From Pleomorphomonas sp. (GTDB lineage: Bacteria; Pseudomonadota; Alphaproteobacteria; Rhizobiales; Pleomorphomonadaceae), in NCBI GenBank assembly GCA_029976075.1, contig JARKNW010000012.1, positions 62,001-126,000 on the forward strand: DNA of 64,000 bases. Reading direction: 5' to 3'. The notes beneath the pieces were generated by a model. It saw only the letters and a list, made by a program, of their open reading frames with translations. It did not search any database and had not been told where the DNA came from. Made by a program: the position numbers and the translations under genes. Positions 36,749-46,294 of the stretch are shown in pieces. Each line of letters begins with the position of its first letter. Position 1 is the first letter of the stretch.

Positions 36749-38128
36749 TCAGCCGAGGAGCGCCGCCCAGCGCTTCACTTCCGCCCGCACGTTATCGGGC
36801 GCCGTGCCACCGTGAGAGGTACGGCTGCGGACGGAATTCTCGACGGTAAGCACATCGTAGACCGCTTCGTTGATGCCGTCATGCACCGTTTTCATGTCGG
36901 CAAGCGGGATGTCAGACAGTTCGATGCCGCGTTCGGCAGCGATCGCAACCAGGCGGCCAGTGACGTGGTGCGCATCGCGGAACGGCAGCCCGAGCACCCG
37001 AACCAGCCAGTCGGCGAGATCGGTGGCGGTGGAAAATCCAGAGCCGGCGGCAGCGGCCATTCGCGTCACGTTGGGCACCAGATCGTCGACCATGCCGGTC
37101 ATGGCGGCCAGCACCAGCGAAAGGTTCTCGAAACAGTCGAACGCCTGCTCCTTGTCCTCCTGCATGTCCTTCTGATAGGCGAGCGGCAGGCCCTTCATGA
37201 TGATCAGCAGAGCGTTCATGTCGCCGATGATGCGGCCGGCCTTGGCGCGAACCAGTTCGGCGGCGTCCGGGTTGCGCTTCTGCGGCATGATCGACGAGCC
37301 CGTCGAGAAGGCATCCGAGAGACGCACGAAGCTGAACTGCGCCGACGACCAGATGACGATCTCCTCGGCGAGACGCGACAGATGCACGGCGATGATCGAT
37401 GCGGCCGCCATCGCCTCGAGCGCGAAGTCGCGGTCTGAGACGCTGTCGAGCGAGTTGGCGGTCGGGCGATCGAAGCCAAGGCTCGCAGCCGTCATGTGGC
37501 GATCGATCGGGAAAGACGTGCCGGCCAGCGCGGCCGCACCGAGCGGACACTCATTGAGGCGCCGCCGCGCGTCCTGCACGCGACCGCGATCGCGAGAGAG
37601 CATCTCGACATAGGCCATCAGGTGGTGGCCGAAGGTGACAGGTTGGGCCGACTGCAAATGCGTGAACCCGGGCATCACGGTGTCAGCGTGTTCGCCCGCC
37701 CGCTTCACCAGCGACCGCATCAGATCGGCGAGCTGACCATCGACATGGTCGAGCGTGTCACGTACCCAGAGGCGGAAGTCGGTCGCCACCTGATCGTTGC
37801 GCGAGCGAGCGGTGTGCAAACGTCCGGCTGCGGCGCCGATCAGCTCCTTGAGGCGCGATTCCACGTTCATGTGGATGTCTTCGAGGGCTCGCGAGAAGGT
37901 GAAATGCCCGCCGTCGATTTCCGCCTTGATCGCGTCGAGACCTTCGGCGATCTTGCCGGCGTCGTCCTTGGAAATGATACCGCGGGCGGCGAGCATTTCG
38001 GCATGCGCCTTGGAGCCGGCGATATCCTGGGCGTAGAGCTTCCGGTCGAAGTCGATGGAGGCGTTGATCTCCTCCATGATCGCGGACGGTCCAGCCGAAA
38101 ACCGGCCGCCCCACATGCGGTTGCTCAT
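36749..38128 (-). CDS. argH: Argininosuccinate lyase
   Basis: A 459-residue enzyme of the fumarase/aspartase superfamily, cleaving argininosuccinate to arginine and fumarate. It starts [21 protein letters not shown] and [17 protein letters not shown] are substrate loops, and [18 protein letters not shown] is the superfamily signature with the catalytic Ser. I chose the ATG at 38126-38128 with GGAG nine bases upstream; a GTG three codons earlier is possible. Divergent from tlpA across 30 bases, as in many rhizobia. Confidence 0.97.
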   Translation of the reverse strand: MSNRMWGGRFSAGPSAIMEEINASIDFDRKLYAQDIAGSKAHAEMLAARGIISKDDAGKIAEGLDAIKAEIDGGHFTFSRALEDIHMNVESRLKELIGAAAGRLHTARSRNDQVATDFRLWVRDTLDHVDGQLADLMRSLVKRAGEHADTVMPGFTHLQSAQPVTFGHHLMAYVEMLSRDRGRVQDARRRLNECPLGAAALAGTSFPIDRHMTAASLGFDRPTANSLDSVSDRDFALEAMAAASIIAVHLSRLAEEIVIWSSAQFSFVRLSDAFSTGSSIMPQKRNPDAAELVRAKAGRIIGDMNALLIIMKGLPLAYQKDMQEDKEQAFDCFENLSLVLAAMTGMVDDLVPNVTRMAAAAGSGFSTATDLADWLVRVLGLPFRDAHHVTGRLVAIAAERGIELSDIPLADMKTVHDGINEAVYDVLTVENSVRSRTSHGGTAPDNVRAEVKRWAALLG

Positions 38129-38158
38129 CGGGTACACTCCAGGAACGAGGATCGGTCG

Positions 38159-38794
38159 ATGCCGTTCAAGCCTTCCCGCCGCGTCTTCGCCGCGATCGCG
38201 ATCGTTGCGGTGGCTGCCGGCCTTGCTGCGGTATACGTGACGGACAGGGGCGCTGTCGAGAGCAGTGGTCGTTGCCTCGCGGCAACCCCCAAGGCGGCGG
38301 CCCTCAAGTCTTTTGCGACCGGCGATCTGTCAGCCCTGCTCCCGGCCGATGCGCCGACCGACTTTTCCGATCTGGTCCTTCGAACCCCGGATGGGGCGGA
38401 GCGCCGCCTCGGTGAGTTTGCCGGCCGTACGCTGGTTCTTAACATGTGGGCGACCTGGTGCGTGCCTTGCCGCACGGAAATGCCCCATCTTCAGGCACTG
38501 CAAGAAAAACGCGGGCGCGCCGACTTCTCGGTCATAGCCCTCAACGTTGATGTCGGCCGCCCGGAGAAGCCGGCACGTTTCCTCGAGGACATCGGCGCCA
38601 CGTCTCTCGTCGACCTGCGCGATCCCGAGATGCGAGCCTTCAATGAGCTGAAATCAAAGGGATTGGTATTGGGACTGCCCACCACGTTCGTGGTGAACCG
38701 TGACGGCTGCGCCCTCGCGTCCTTGGCTGGTCCCGCCAAATGGGACTCGCCTGAAGCGCTGGCGTTGGTCGAAGCCGCCGCCAAGCAGGACTGA
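38159..38794 (+). CDS. tlpA: TlpA-type periplasmic thiol:disulfide oxidoreductase
   Basis: A 211-residue membrane-anchored thioredoxin-fold protein. One N-terminal helix (residues 8-26, [20 protein letters not shown]) anchors a periplasmic domain with the active site [15 protein letters not shown] (near 97-111) and the cis-Pro in GLPTTFVV. TlpA reduces cysteines during cytochrome oxidase assembly in Bradyrhizobium; the same role is likely here but inferred. GAGG lies eight bases before the ATG. Confidence 0.9.
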   Translation: MPFKPSRRVFAAIAIVAVAAGLAAVYVTDRGAVESSGRCLAATPKAAALKSFATGDLSALLPADAPTDFSDLVLRTPDGAERRLGEFAGRTLVLNMWATWCVPCRTEMPHLQALQEKRGRADFSVIALNVDVGRPEKPARFLEDIGATSLVDLRDPEMRAFNELKSKGLVLGLPTTFVVNRDGCALASLAGPAKWDSPEALALVEAAAKQD

Positions 38795-38810
38795 AGAGGA
38801 CAAGAGAATC

Positions 38811-39065
38811 TCAGGCGTGGCTGCGTCCGGCAAACCCGAACAGCGGCAAGAAGCGTTCGAGCCAATCGCCAATGCGCTCGAGATGGTCGACTTCCTGCTC
38901 TTCGAGACGACTGATGATGGCCCTGCGACGCTCGGTTGTGCTCATCGCCTGGAAACGGGCCACTGCCCGCTGATGGGACGCTTCGATGATGCGGACGACC
39001 ACGGCATGGTCTCCGTCCATCCACGAAAACAGAAACGACTCCGGCTTTGTAAGGGTGGTTAGCAC
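38811..39065 (-). CDS. Small hypothetical protein
   Basis: An 84-residue frame with GTG start, or 69 residues from the ATG at 39020. It has no signal peptide and is predicted mostly helical (HQRAVARFQAM, TTERRRAIISRLEEQEVDHLERIGDWLERFLPL). I do not recognise the family. Codon positions look like a real gene and it sits alone between tlpA and an AT-rich regulatory region carrying a CtrA-type box. Confidence 0.5.
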   Translation of the reverse strand: MLTTLTKPESFLFSWMDGDHAVVVRIIEASHQRAVARFQAMSTTERRRAIISRLEEQEVDHLERIGDWLERFLPLFGFAGRSHA

Positions 39066-39149
39066 GCTTTCAATCCCGTCTTGGTCGGGAGTTCGTAGCG
39101 CGCCCCACAGCGCCCGACCACTCCGGTTCCAAGGATCGAACCAATATGG

Positions 39150-39165
39150 TTAACGGACCATTAAC
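39150..39165. promoter_or_regulatory. CtrA-type box TTAA-N7-TTAAC
   Basis: Exact match to the full CtrA consensus: TTAA, CGGACCA, TTAAC. It lies about 85 bases upstream of the small minus-strand gene ending at 38811. Regulation by CtrA is inferred from the motif. Confidence 0.5.
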
Positions 39166-39277
39166 GAGCACCCACTGCAAGCTTCCCGTTATTCGTGCAC
39201 AGGGAAAACGATAACGAAAAAAGATAGATACGCCAGAGGTATAGTTAATTCAGGCAGGAAAGGTGCTTTATCAAAAC

Positions 39278-39286
39278 TGTGGATAA
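39278..39286 (-). promoter_or_regulatory. DnaA box-like 9-mer
   Basis: TGTGGATAA on the plus strand equals the perfect DnaA box TTATCCACA on the minus strand. A single box is not an origin; it may be a DnaA-regulated site or chance within an AT-rich region. Confidence 0.35.
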
Positions 39287-39382
39287 ACTGTTAACCAAGC
39301 GCTCACCGCCTTGAAAAGTGAACGCGTCGGCATTCCCGCCCCCGCCATCAATACGTGTAATTGCGCACGGAGCTCGCCATGA

Positions 39383-40597
39383 TCAGGCATGTCGCGACGG
39401 TGGTGTGAACCCGGAAAGCGCCAGCGGATTATCGGTCATCGCCGCTCGATCCGGTGTGTCAGGGGCCAGAACCCCGGCAAAGGCATCGAAAAGATGCCTC
39501 ACCTCATCTTCGGCAAGATCGCGGGTGATGAAGACCAGCCGCGTCCGCCGATCGGCGTCCGGCCAGGCAGGCAGACGCACCGGAGGATGAAACAGTTCCT
39601 GAACCGCATGGACGACCAGCGGATGTTCGGGATCCTCTGCAAGCCTCACCACGCCCTTGAGCCGCAGCAGCTTCGGCCCATGCGCCGCGCGCAGCAGTTC
39701 GAGGAACATTTCAAGCGCACCAGCCGGCAGTGCTCCATCGGAAACCAGCGAGAAGGCACTCACGCCATCGTGGCGGCTTTCCTCGTCGTGATGATGATGG
39801 GCGCCCTCATCATCGTGGCGATGGCTTGGATGGCTGCAGCCACTGCCGGCGCAGTCATGATCGTGGTGGTGATGGTCGTGGTGATGGTGTTCGCCCGCCT
39901 CGTCGAAAGCCTCCGCGTTGAGCCAGCGCCGCACGTCGGCCGTCTTGGTGGCAGGGTCATAAAGACCGCAGCCGAGAACATCGGCAGGCGAGGCGGCAGC
40001 GGCATCGACGAGTGGGGCAGCCGGGTTGAGCGTCGAAAGCCTGCGCCGCAGAGCGGGAAGACGCGCGGCACCCTCGGGAAGATCGGCCTTGGCAATCACC
40101 AGCCGGTCGGCCACGGCCACCTGCTTCACTGCCTCCTCGTGCTCATCGAGTGTCCGGCTGCCGTTGACCGCGTCGATGACCGTGATCACCCCGTCGACGG
40201 CATAGCGTATGGACAGGTAGGGATGAGCGGTCAGTGTGGCCAGAACCGGCACCGGATCGGCCAGACCGGTCGTCTCGATGACGATGCGGGTCAGGGTATC
40301 GATCCGGCCGTTGTCGACGCCGCGCAGGAAGTTTTCCAGAGTGGTCACCAGCTCGCCGCGCACCGTGCAGCAAAGGCACCCCGACGATAGCTCGACGATG
40401 CCATCATCGGCCGCCTCGACCAGCAGATGGTCGATTCCGATCTCGCCGAACTCATTGATGATGAAACCGGTTCCGGCCAGCGCCGGATCACGCACAAGGC
40501 GGTTGAGCAACGAAGTCTTGCCAGCCCCGAGAAAGCCGGTGACGATGGTAACGGGAATGGCGGGCTTCGGGACGCGCGCGCGATCGGCTTCCGGCAA
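39383..40597 (-). CDS. CobW/COG0523 GTPase with His-rich insert
   Basis: A 404-residue metallochaperone-type GTPase. The P-loop TGFLGAGKTSLL is at residues 20-31, the metal site SGCLCC at 72-77 (CxCC), NEFGEIGID is switch I, and RIVIETTGLADP follows. An insert near residues 236-277 is very rich in His and Asp. The CobW C-terminal domain follows. COG0523 members deliver zinc, iron, cobalt or nickel; the His tract suggests a divalent metal, but which is not clear. The TTG start has AAGGA eight bases upstream. It lies 24 bases after the D-Ala-D-Ala carboxypeptidase gene. Confidence 0.9.
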   Translation of the reverse strand: MPEADRARVPKPAIPVTIVTGFLGAGKTSLLNRLVRDPALAGTGFIINEFGEIGIDHLLVEAADDGIVELSSGCLCCTVRGELVTTLENFLRGVDNGRIDTLTRIVIETTGLADPVPVLATLTAHPYLSIRYAVDGVITVIDAVNGSRTLDEHEEAVKQVAVADRLVIAKADLPEGAARLPALRRRLSTLNPAAPLVDAAAASPADVLGCGLYDPATKTADVRRWLNAEAFDEAGEHHHHDHHHHDHDCAGSGCSHPSHRHDDEGAHHHHDEESRHDGVSAFSLVSDGALPAGALEMFLELLRAAHGPKLLRLKGVVRLAEDPEHPLVVHAVQELFHPPVRLPAWPDADRRTRLVFITRDLAEDEVRHLFDAFAGVLAPDTPDRAAMTDNPLALSGFTPPSRHA

Positions 40598-40621
40598 GAC
40601 TTCGTTCCTTTCTGCGAGACC

Positions 40622-41752
40622 TCAGCGAGTGGGCTTGGGTAGCGGCAGAGGAGCGACAGCCCCCTTGCCGGCCTCGGCTTCCACGACGGCCGGCTCAACT
40701 GGATCAGGCATGTCGCTGGCACCGCCGAGGCTAATGGGAACCGGATCCATCACCTTGAAGCGTGGCACCAGATAGCTCGCCGGCTGATCGTCGCCGTCGC
40801 CAAGATCCTCGCTCACCGGTGGGGCCTTGGCCCCCTTTTTGTGCTTCGGCTTCGGACAGGCAAGGTCGCGCACGTCGGCAACCGTGCTGGCCACCGGCCC
40901 GCGAGGCGTCAACCGGTCGAGCGTCACCGATGCGGCTGTGGCCGGCGTTCGGAACGACGCTTCGAGCAGACTCGCCGCCAGTTCGTCGCGCTCCCGCGCC
41001 GTCTTGCCGCCGAGCACGATGGTGAGGATCTGCCGGCCGTTGCGCGTCGCGGTAGCCACGACGTTGAAGCCCGACGAGCAGATGAAGCCCGTCTTCATGC
41101 CGTCGGCACCGGGATAACGTTCCAGGAGATTGTTGTGATTCTGGATGATCTTGCCGCCGAGCGACAAGGCCGTCGTCCGGTAGAGGTCCCGATAGCCGGG
41201 GAAATCATTGAGGAGCGTGCGGGCGAGCAACGCGTAGTCGCGTGCGGTCGTCCATTGGTCGGGAACCGGCAACCCATTGGCGTTGGCGAAACGGGTGTTG
41301 ATCATGCCGAGCGACCGCGTCGCAGCGTTCATGCGAGCGACGAACCCCTCGAGACTGCCGCCGACCCTTTGGGCCAGGGCATAGGCAACGTCGTTGGCCG
41401 ACTTCACCATGATGATCCGGAGAGCCGTATCGATCGTCAGAACCGTTCCCGGCTTGAAGCCCATTTTGGAAGGCTGCTCGCGCGTCGCCTCCGGCGTCAT
41501 CACGACGCCCGAATCACCTCGGATCTCACCGGCCTTGATCGCCGAAAGCGTCACATAGACGGTCATCAGCTTGGTGATCGAGGCCGGATACCAAGGATCG
41601 AAGCTCTGGTTCTCGGCCAGCACGGCACCGGTGGTGAGATCGACCGACAGATAAGGGGCGGCGACAGCACCGCCGGCAAGACCCAGAAACAGCGGCAGCG
41701 TAGCGGCAAGGCAGAAAATGCGGCGGGCACGGCCACGCGGGCCGGAAATCAT
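40622..41752 (-). CDS. D-alanyl-D-alanine carboxypeptidase (penicillin-binding protein)
   Basis: A 376-residue periplasmic serine peptidase (S11). A signal peptide covers about 1-32 (ARRIFCLAATLPLFLGLAGGAVAA). The active site has SITK (58-61), SAN (118-120) and KTG (220-222), all intact. The C-terminus is a Lys/Pro/Ala-rich tail. It trims peptidoglycan pentapeptides. I chose the ATG at 41750-41752; the frame runs open 44 codons upstream without signal features. Divergent from the TIGR02302 gene. Confidence 0.93.
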   Translation of the reverse strand: MISGPRGRARRIFCLAATLPLFLGLAGGAVAAPYLSVDLTTGAVLAENQSFDPWYPASITKLMTVYVTLSAIKAGEIRGDSGVVMTPEATREQPSKMGFKPGTVLTIDTALRIIMVKSANDVAYALAQRVGGSLEGFVARMNAATRSLGMINTRFANANGLPVPDQWTTARDYALLARTLLNDFPGYRDLYRTTALSLGGKIIQNHNNLLERYPGADGMKTGFICSSGFNVVATATRNGRQILTIVLGGKTARERDELAASLLEASFRTPATAASVTLDRLTPRGPVASTVADVRDLACPKPKHKKGAKAPPVSEDLGDGDDQPASYLVPRFKVMDPVPISLGGASDMPDPVEPAVVEAEAGKGAVAPLPLPKPTR

Positions 41753-41958
41753 CGGCAAGGCTTTCTTCCCGGAAAACGTCGTCCAAAGACGGATGATCTT
41801 AGCCGAAGGTCGTGTCTCCGCAAAGGCGCAAGACGACCGGCGGTTCCCGAATGTCGTCCGAAGGCGGCCACAATGCGGCGACACCCTTATCTTCGACCCA
41901 TTTACACCCTAAAGTGACGACAAGGACACAGAGCCATGACTGCCGCGGGAAAGGCCCG

Positions 41959-44385
41959 ATGATCGAAGGACCACACCGGCCCGATATCCAGGACAGCGAC
42001 TTGCCGCGCGAAACCGTGCGCGCCGTGGCGCTTTCCGGCTTGGCGCTTACCTGGGAACACCTGTGGCCGCGCCTCGTGCTTGCGCTCTCGCTTATCGGCG
42101 TGTTTCTGGCCTTTGCATGGCTTGGCATCTTCGAGCACTTGCCCGCTGTCTTGCGCCTTGTTGCCGTCGGCCTGTTTGCCACGATCGAGCTGGCGGTGCT
42201 GATCTACCTCCTTCGTACACCCCGGTTCGGTCGGCGACAGGCGATCGAACGTCTCGAACGTGGCGTCCCGCACCGCCCTCTCAGCGCTTACCTCGATCAG
42301 CCGGCGATGGCTGGCGACACCTTGGCCGAGGCCCTCTGGCAAGCTCACCGCCGTCGCCTCGAGGCGAGCGTGCAAGCCCTAAGGCCCGCTCCGCCGTCCC
42401 CACGCCTCGATCGCATCGATTCTCACGGCCTCCGGGCGGCGGTGTTCCTGCTCGTCATCGTGGGCTTTTTTGCCACCTCAGACCACATGGGATCGATCAC
42501 GGGCCTCTTCCGGCTGCCGGCTGGCGCCCCGTCCGACATGCGTGTCGATGTCTGGGCCAATCCGCCAACCTACACCGGCCTCTCGCCGCGCGCCCTTGTG
42601 ACGACGGCAAACGGCAACGTGCTGCCATCCGACACCCAACCCATTACCCTGCCAGCCGGAACCACCCTCGCCATTCGCCTCGCAGGCGTCGGTTCTGCCT
42701 CGGTGACCTTCGCTGACGACGGCAAGCCGCCGATCGCACTCGAGGGACGAACGCCAGCTCAAGGCCAGATGGCCTATGAGCATCACCTTGCCACATCCGG
42801 GCACCTCAAGCTCGCTGGCGACAGCCTTTCGGCGATCGACCTGCCGATTGCCGTCCGCCTCGACGCCCCCCCGCAAGTTCGCCTCATCGAGCAACCGGCG
42901 GCGACGGCGCGCGGTGCGCTCCGCCTCGCCTATGCGATCAGCGACGACTACCGGGTCGCCGCCGCGCGCGCCATCCTGGCGCCCGAGAGTCCCGAAGGTG
43001 CCCGCCCGCTCGTCGGCCTGCCCGATCTGACGCTTCCGTTGCCGCGCCGGGGCGAGGAGCGGGCAACAGCGACGTCCGATCTCACCACCCATCCGCTGGC
43101 CGGCAGCCAGGTTCGCCTTGTCCTGGAAGCACGCGATGACGCCGGCCACGTCAGCGAAACGCCCCCGCTTCTCATCGATCTGCCAGCCCGCCCGTTCCGG
43201 AATCCCTTGGCCGCAGCCATCGTCGAGCAGCGGCGACTGCTGGCCTCCGACGCCCGCAGCGCCAAGACCGTGGCCGCCACTTTCGAGACGCTGGGCGACC
43301 TTGGTGCCGCCTTCATCGACAAGCCCGGTCAGATCATCGGACTGCGTGTCGCCCGCAACAGCATCCTGGCGGCGCGGAACGACGCCGAGCTCAAACCCGT
43401 ACTCGACTATCTCTGGCAAATGGCGCTCGCCATCGAGGCAGGAGATCTCGCTCCCGCGGCGGAACGTCTTGCCGCCGCTCGCGAGGCTCTCAAAAAGGCT
43501 CTTGCCGATGGCGCCTCGCCCGAGGAAATTGCCCGCCTCACAGACGAGCTGAAGGCCGCACTGGACGAATATCTGAAGGGGATGGCGGAAGCTGCGTCCG
43601 GCGATCCTTCCCGCCTTGGCGATCTCGGCCAGAAGGGGGGCGGGCGCGTCACCAGCGACGACCTCAAGAAGCTCATCGATCGCATGCGGCAACTCGGTGA
43701 ACTCGGCGAGCGCGATGCCGCCGCCGAGTTGTTGTCGCAGCTCGACGATATTCTGTCCGGCCTCCAGTTCGCCCGTCCAGGCGCCGATGGCGGCAATAGC
43801 GATCCGACGCTGGATGCCCTGGCCGACATCATCCGCCGGCAACAGGAGTTGCAGAACCGCACCCACAAGCTGACGCCGGACGGCTATACCGGGAAGGAGT
43901 TCGACGATCCAAGTGGTGAGCGGCAGGCCCTCAACGATCTTCAGCGCGAACAATCCGAGCTATCTCGCCGCCTTCAGGACCTGATGTCCGACCTTTCCAA
44001 ACGAGGTGGAGGCGAACAAGGAAAAAGCGGGCTCGAAGGTGCCGGCCGAGCCATGCAGGATGCCAGCCGCAACCTTGGGGAAGGCAATGCCGACTCAGCG
44101 GTCGGCGAACAGGGTAATGCTCTCGACGCCTTGCGGCGCGGGGCCCGGGAAATGATGCAGGGCAAAGGGCAAGGCAGCGCCGGTGTCCGCGAAAGCGGAA
44201 CCGATCCGCTTGGCCGCCCGACCGGCAAGCGCGGCCCGGATTTTGGTGACGACACCAAGGTGCCCGGCGAGATCGAGGTCCAGCGGGCCCGTCGGCTTCT
44301 CGAGGAGTTGCGCCGCCGCTACGCCGATCCTGGCCGCCCGGCACTCGAACTTGACTATCTACGGCGGCTGATTGCCCCGTTTTAG
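41959..44385 (+). CDS. TIGR02302 family membrane protein (DUF4175)
   Basis: An 808-residue protein restricted mainly to alphaproteobacteria. Two N-terminal helices (about 42-62 and 67-87) and a third (about 155-175) are followed by a large domain with WANPPTYTGLSPRALV (about 196-211). The C-terminal half is helical and low-complexity, rich in Gln, Gly, Arg and Glu (ELSRRLQDLMSDLSKRGGGEQGKSGLEGAG-like, broken here for length). It ends with ELRRRYADPGRPALELDYLRRL. Function is unknown; the context beside a PBP suggests an envelope role. Confidence 0.88.
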   Translation: MIEGPHRPDIQDSDLPRETVRAVALSGLALTWEHLWPRLVLALSLIGVFLAFAWLGIFEHLPAVLRLVAVGLFATIELAVLIYLLRTPRFGRRQAIERLERGVPHRPLSAYLDQPAMAGDTLAEALWQAHRRRLEASVQALRPAPPSPRLDRIDSHGLRAAVFLLVIVGFFATSDHMGSITGLFRLPAGAPSDMRVDVWANPPTYTGLSPRALVTTANGNVLPSDTQPITLPAGTTLAIRLAGVGSASVTFADDGKPPIALEGRTPAQGQMAYEHHLATSGHLKLAGDSLSAIDLPIAVRLDAPPQVRLIEQPAATARGALRLAYAISDDYRVAAARAILAPESPEGARPLVGLPDLTLPLPRRGEERATATSDLTTHPLAGSQVRLVLEARDDAGHVSETPPLLIDLPARPFRNPLAAAIVEQRRLLASDARSAKTVAATFETLGDLGAAFIDKPGQIIGLRVARNSILAARNDAELKPVLDYLWQMALAIEAGDLAPAAERLAAAREALKKALADGASPEEIARLTDELKAALDEYLKGMAEAASGDPSRLGDLGQKGGGRVTSDDLKKLIDRMRQLGELGERDAAAELLSQLDDILSGLQFARPGADGGNSDPTLDALADIIRRQQELQNRTHKLTPDGYTGKEFDDPSGERQALNDLQREQSELSRRLQDLMSDLSKRGGGEQGKSGLEGAGRAMQDASRNLGEGNADSAVGEQGNALDALRRGAREMMQGKGQGSAGVRESGTDPLGRPTGKRGPDFGDDTKVPGEIEVQRARRLLEELRRRYADPGRPALELDYLRRLIAPF

Positions 44386-44412
44386 CCTCTCCGGCGACGG
44401 CGCAGCCTGCCG

Positions 44413-44441
44413 TTGACGACTGAACGAGCGGTCGCTACGGT
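44413..44441 (+). promoter_or_regulatory. Possible etfB promoter
   Basis: TTGACG, 17 bases, TACGGT, about 75 bases before etfB. The -35 is good and the -10 weak, so the call is tentative. Confidence 0.3.
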
Positions 44442-44516
44442 CACCCTCCGCGCTCGAAATCCGCCGGCAGATGGCCGTTTCGACCTGCGCCCCATTGGTC
44501 CGGAGAGATGGTCCCG

Positions 44517-45266
44517 ATGAAGATTCTCGTGCCCGTGAAACGGGTGGTCGACTACAACGTCAACATCCGAGTCAAGGCCGACGGTTCCGGCGTCGATCTG
44601 GCAAACGTCAAGATGTCGATGAACCCCTTCGATGAGATCGCCGTCGAGGAAGCGTTGCGCTTGCGCGAGGCCGGGATAGCCACCGAGGTGGTCGCCGTGT
44701 CGATCGGCCCCAAGGAGGCCCAGGAAACGGTGCGTACCGCACTGGCCATGGGCGCCGACCGCGGCATCGTGCTTGAGACGCAGGGCGTCGTGGAGCCGCT
44801 CGCCGTCGCCAAGCTCTTGAAGGCCATCGTGGCCGAAGAAATGCCCGGCCTGATCATTCTCGGCAAGCAGGCAATCGACGACGACAGCAATCAGACGGGC
44901 CAGATGCTCGCCGCTTTGCTCGGTTGGCCGCAGGGTACGTTTGCCTCCAAGCTTGTCCTCGGCGATGGCGCCATCGAAGTGACCCGCGAGGTCGATGGTG
45001 GGTTGCAGACGGTGCGTCTCGCGATGCCAGCCGTCGTCACCGCCGACCTGCGCCTCAACGAGCCACGCTATGCTTCTCTGCCCAACATCATGAAAGCCAA
45101 GAAGAAGCCGATCGACCTGAGACCGGCCGCGCAATACGGCGTCGACCTCACCCCGCGCCTGACGGTGCTGAAGACCGCCGAGCCGCCGGTGCGACCGGCC
45201 GGCCGACGTCTCGCGTCGGTTGCCGAACTGATCGACCATCTGAAGACCGAAGCCGGCGTGCTCTGA
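44517..45266 (+). CDS. etfB: Electron transfer flavoprotein subunit beta
   Basis: The 249-residue small ETF subunit, which carries AMP and passes electrons from acyl-CoA dehydrogenases to ETF-QO. It starts [14 protein letters not shown], has [23 protein letters not shown], the AMP-binding [21 protein letters not shown], and the recognition loop [17 protein letters not shown] with the conserved Leu. I chose the ATG at 44517 (GGAGAG upstream) over one three codons earlier. It is followed by etfA after 15 bases. Confidence 0.97.
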   Translation: MKILVPVKRVVDYNVNIRVKADGSGVDLANVKMSMNPFDEIAVEEALRLREAGIATEVVAVSIGPKEAQETVRTALAMGADRGIVLETQGVVEPLAVAKLLKAIVAEEMPGLIILGKQAIDDDSNQTGQMLAALLGWPQGTFASKLVLGDGAIEVTREVDGGLQTVRLAMPAVVTADLRLNEPRYASLPNIMKAKKKPIDLRPAAQYGVDLTPRLTVLKTAEPPVRPAGRRLASVAELIDHLKTEAGVL

Positions 45267-45281
45267 GAAAGGCCAGCGAAC

Positions 45282-46220
45282 ATGACCACCCTCCTCCTTG
45301 CCGCCCACGACGGGGCTTCGATCAAGGATGCCACGCTGAAGGCACTGACCGCCGCGCTCCTGATCGGCGACGACATTCACGTGCTGGTGGCTGGTGACGG
45401 CGTTGCCGGCGCTGCGGCCGAGGCGGCAAAGCTCAAGGGCGTCAGCCGCGTGTTGACGGTGGAGACCCCGGCACTCGGTCACGGCCTCGCCGAACCGCTC
45501 GCCGCTCTCATCGTCTCGCTGGCACCGGCTTATGCAGCGGTCCTGGCGCCCTCGACATCCACCTTCAAGAATGCCCTGCCGCGCGCCGCTGCTCTGCTCG
45601 ATGTGATGCAGATTTCCGACATTACCGCAGTGCTCGCCGCCGACACCTTCGAGCGGCCGACCTATGCCGGCAATGCCGTGCTGACCGTGCGCTCGTCCGA
45701 CCCGATCAAGCTCATCACCGTCCGCACCGCCTCCTTCCGGGCCACGCCCGTGGAAGATCGGACGCCAGCCCCGATCGAGGCCGTTCCTGCGCCGGCCGAT
45801 CCTGCCATCTCGGCCTTCGTAGGCGATGCCTTCTCCAAGGCCGACCGGCCGGAGCTGACATCGGCACGGGTCGTGGTTTCAGGCGGCCGAGCACTCGGCT
45901 CGGAAGAACAGTTCCAGACGGTCCTGCTGCCCCTGGCCGATCGGCTGGGCGCGGCAGTGGGGGCCAGTCGCGCCGCGGTTGATGCCGGTTACGCCCCCAA
46001 CGACTGGCAGGTTGGCCAGACCGGCAAGGCGGTATCCCCCGACCTCTACGTTGCGGTCGGAATTTCCGGCGCCATCCAGCATCTGGCCGGAATGAAGGAC
46101 TCCAAGGTCATCGTTGCGATCAACAAGGATCCGGAGGCACCGATCTTCCAGGTTGCCGACTACGGCCTTGTTGGTGATCTGTTCGAACTCGTGCCGGAGC
46201 TGACGAAAGCCCTCGGTTGA
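45282..46220 (+). CDS. etfA: Electron transfer flavoprotein subunit alpha
   Basis: The 312-residue FAD-binding ETF subunit. The C-terminal FAD domain has [52 protein letters not shown] (split across residues about 225-264) and [21 protein letters not shown]. The N-terminal domain pairs with EtfB. It precedes hbdA by 74 bases. Confidence 0.97.
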   Translation: MTTLLLAAHDGASIKDATLKALTAALLIGDDIHVLVAGDGVAGAAAEAAKLKGVSRVLTVETPALGHGLAEPLAALIVSLAPAYAAVLAPSTSTFKNALPRAAALLDVMQISDITAVLAADTFERPTYAGNAVLTVRSSDPIKLITVRTASFRATPVEDRTPAPIEAVPAPADPAISAFVGDAFSKADRPELTSARVVVSGGRALGSEEQFQTVLLPLADRLGAAVGASRAAVDAGYAPNDWQVGQTGKAVSPDLYVAVGISGAIQHLAGMKDSKVIVAINKDPEAPIFQVADYGLVGDLFELVPELTKALG

Positions 46221-46294
46221 GCTAGAATGATCTGATACTTGTCACAGGGGGGCGCGCCGCAGACTGCGGCATCCCGAGAGGCTCGAGGACTTCT

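Larger units (their letters stand above)
39066..39382. other. AT-rich intergenic region with CtrA-type and DnaA-type boxes
   Basis: About 320 bases, clearly richer in A+T than the flanks from 39145 to 39305. It contains the exact CtrA-type box (39150-39165) and the DnaA-type 9-mer (39278-39286). A short hairpin GGTTC-GATCCTTG-GAACC lies just right of 39125 on the minus strand. No coding sequence, tRNA or known RNA was recognised. Confidence 0.6.

Noticed and set aside
37496-38158. Long plus-strand frame antisense to argH, joined to tlpA
   Set aside because: It is a G+C-driven shadow of argH; TlpA starts at 38159 with its own ribosome binding site.
39278-39286. Chromosomal replication origin at the DnaA-type box
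   Set aside because: A single box with no dnaA, hemE, parAB or repABC nearby does not support an origin.
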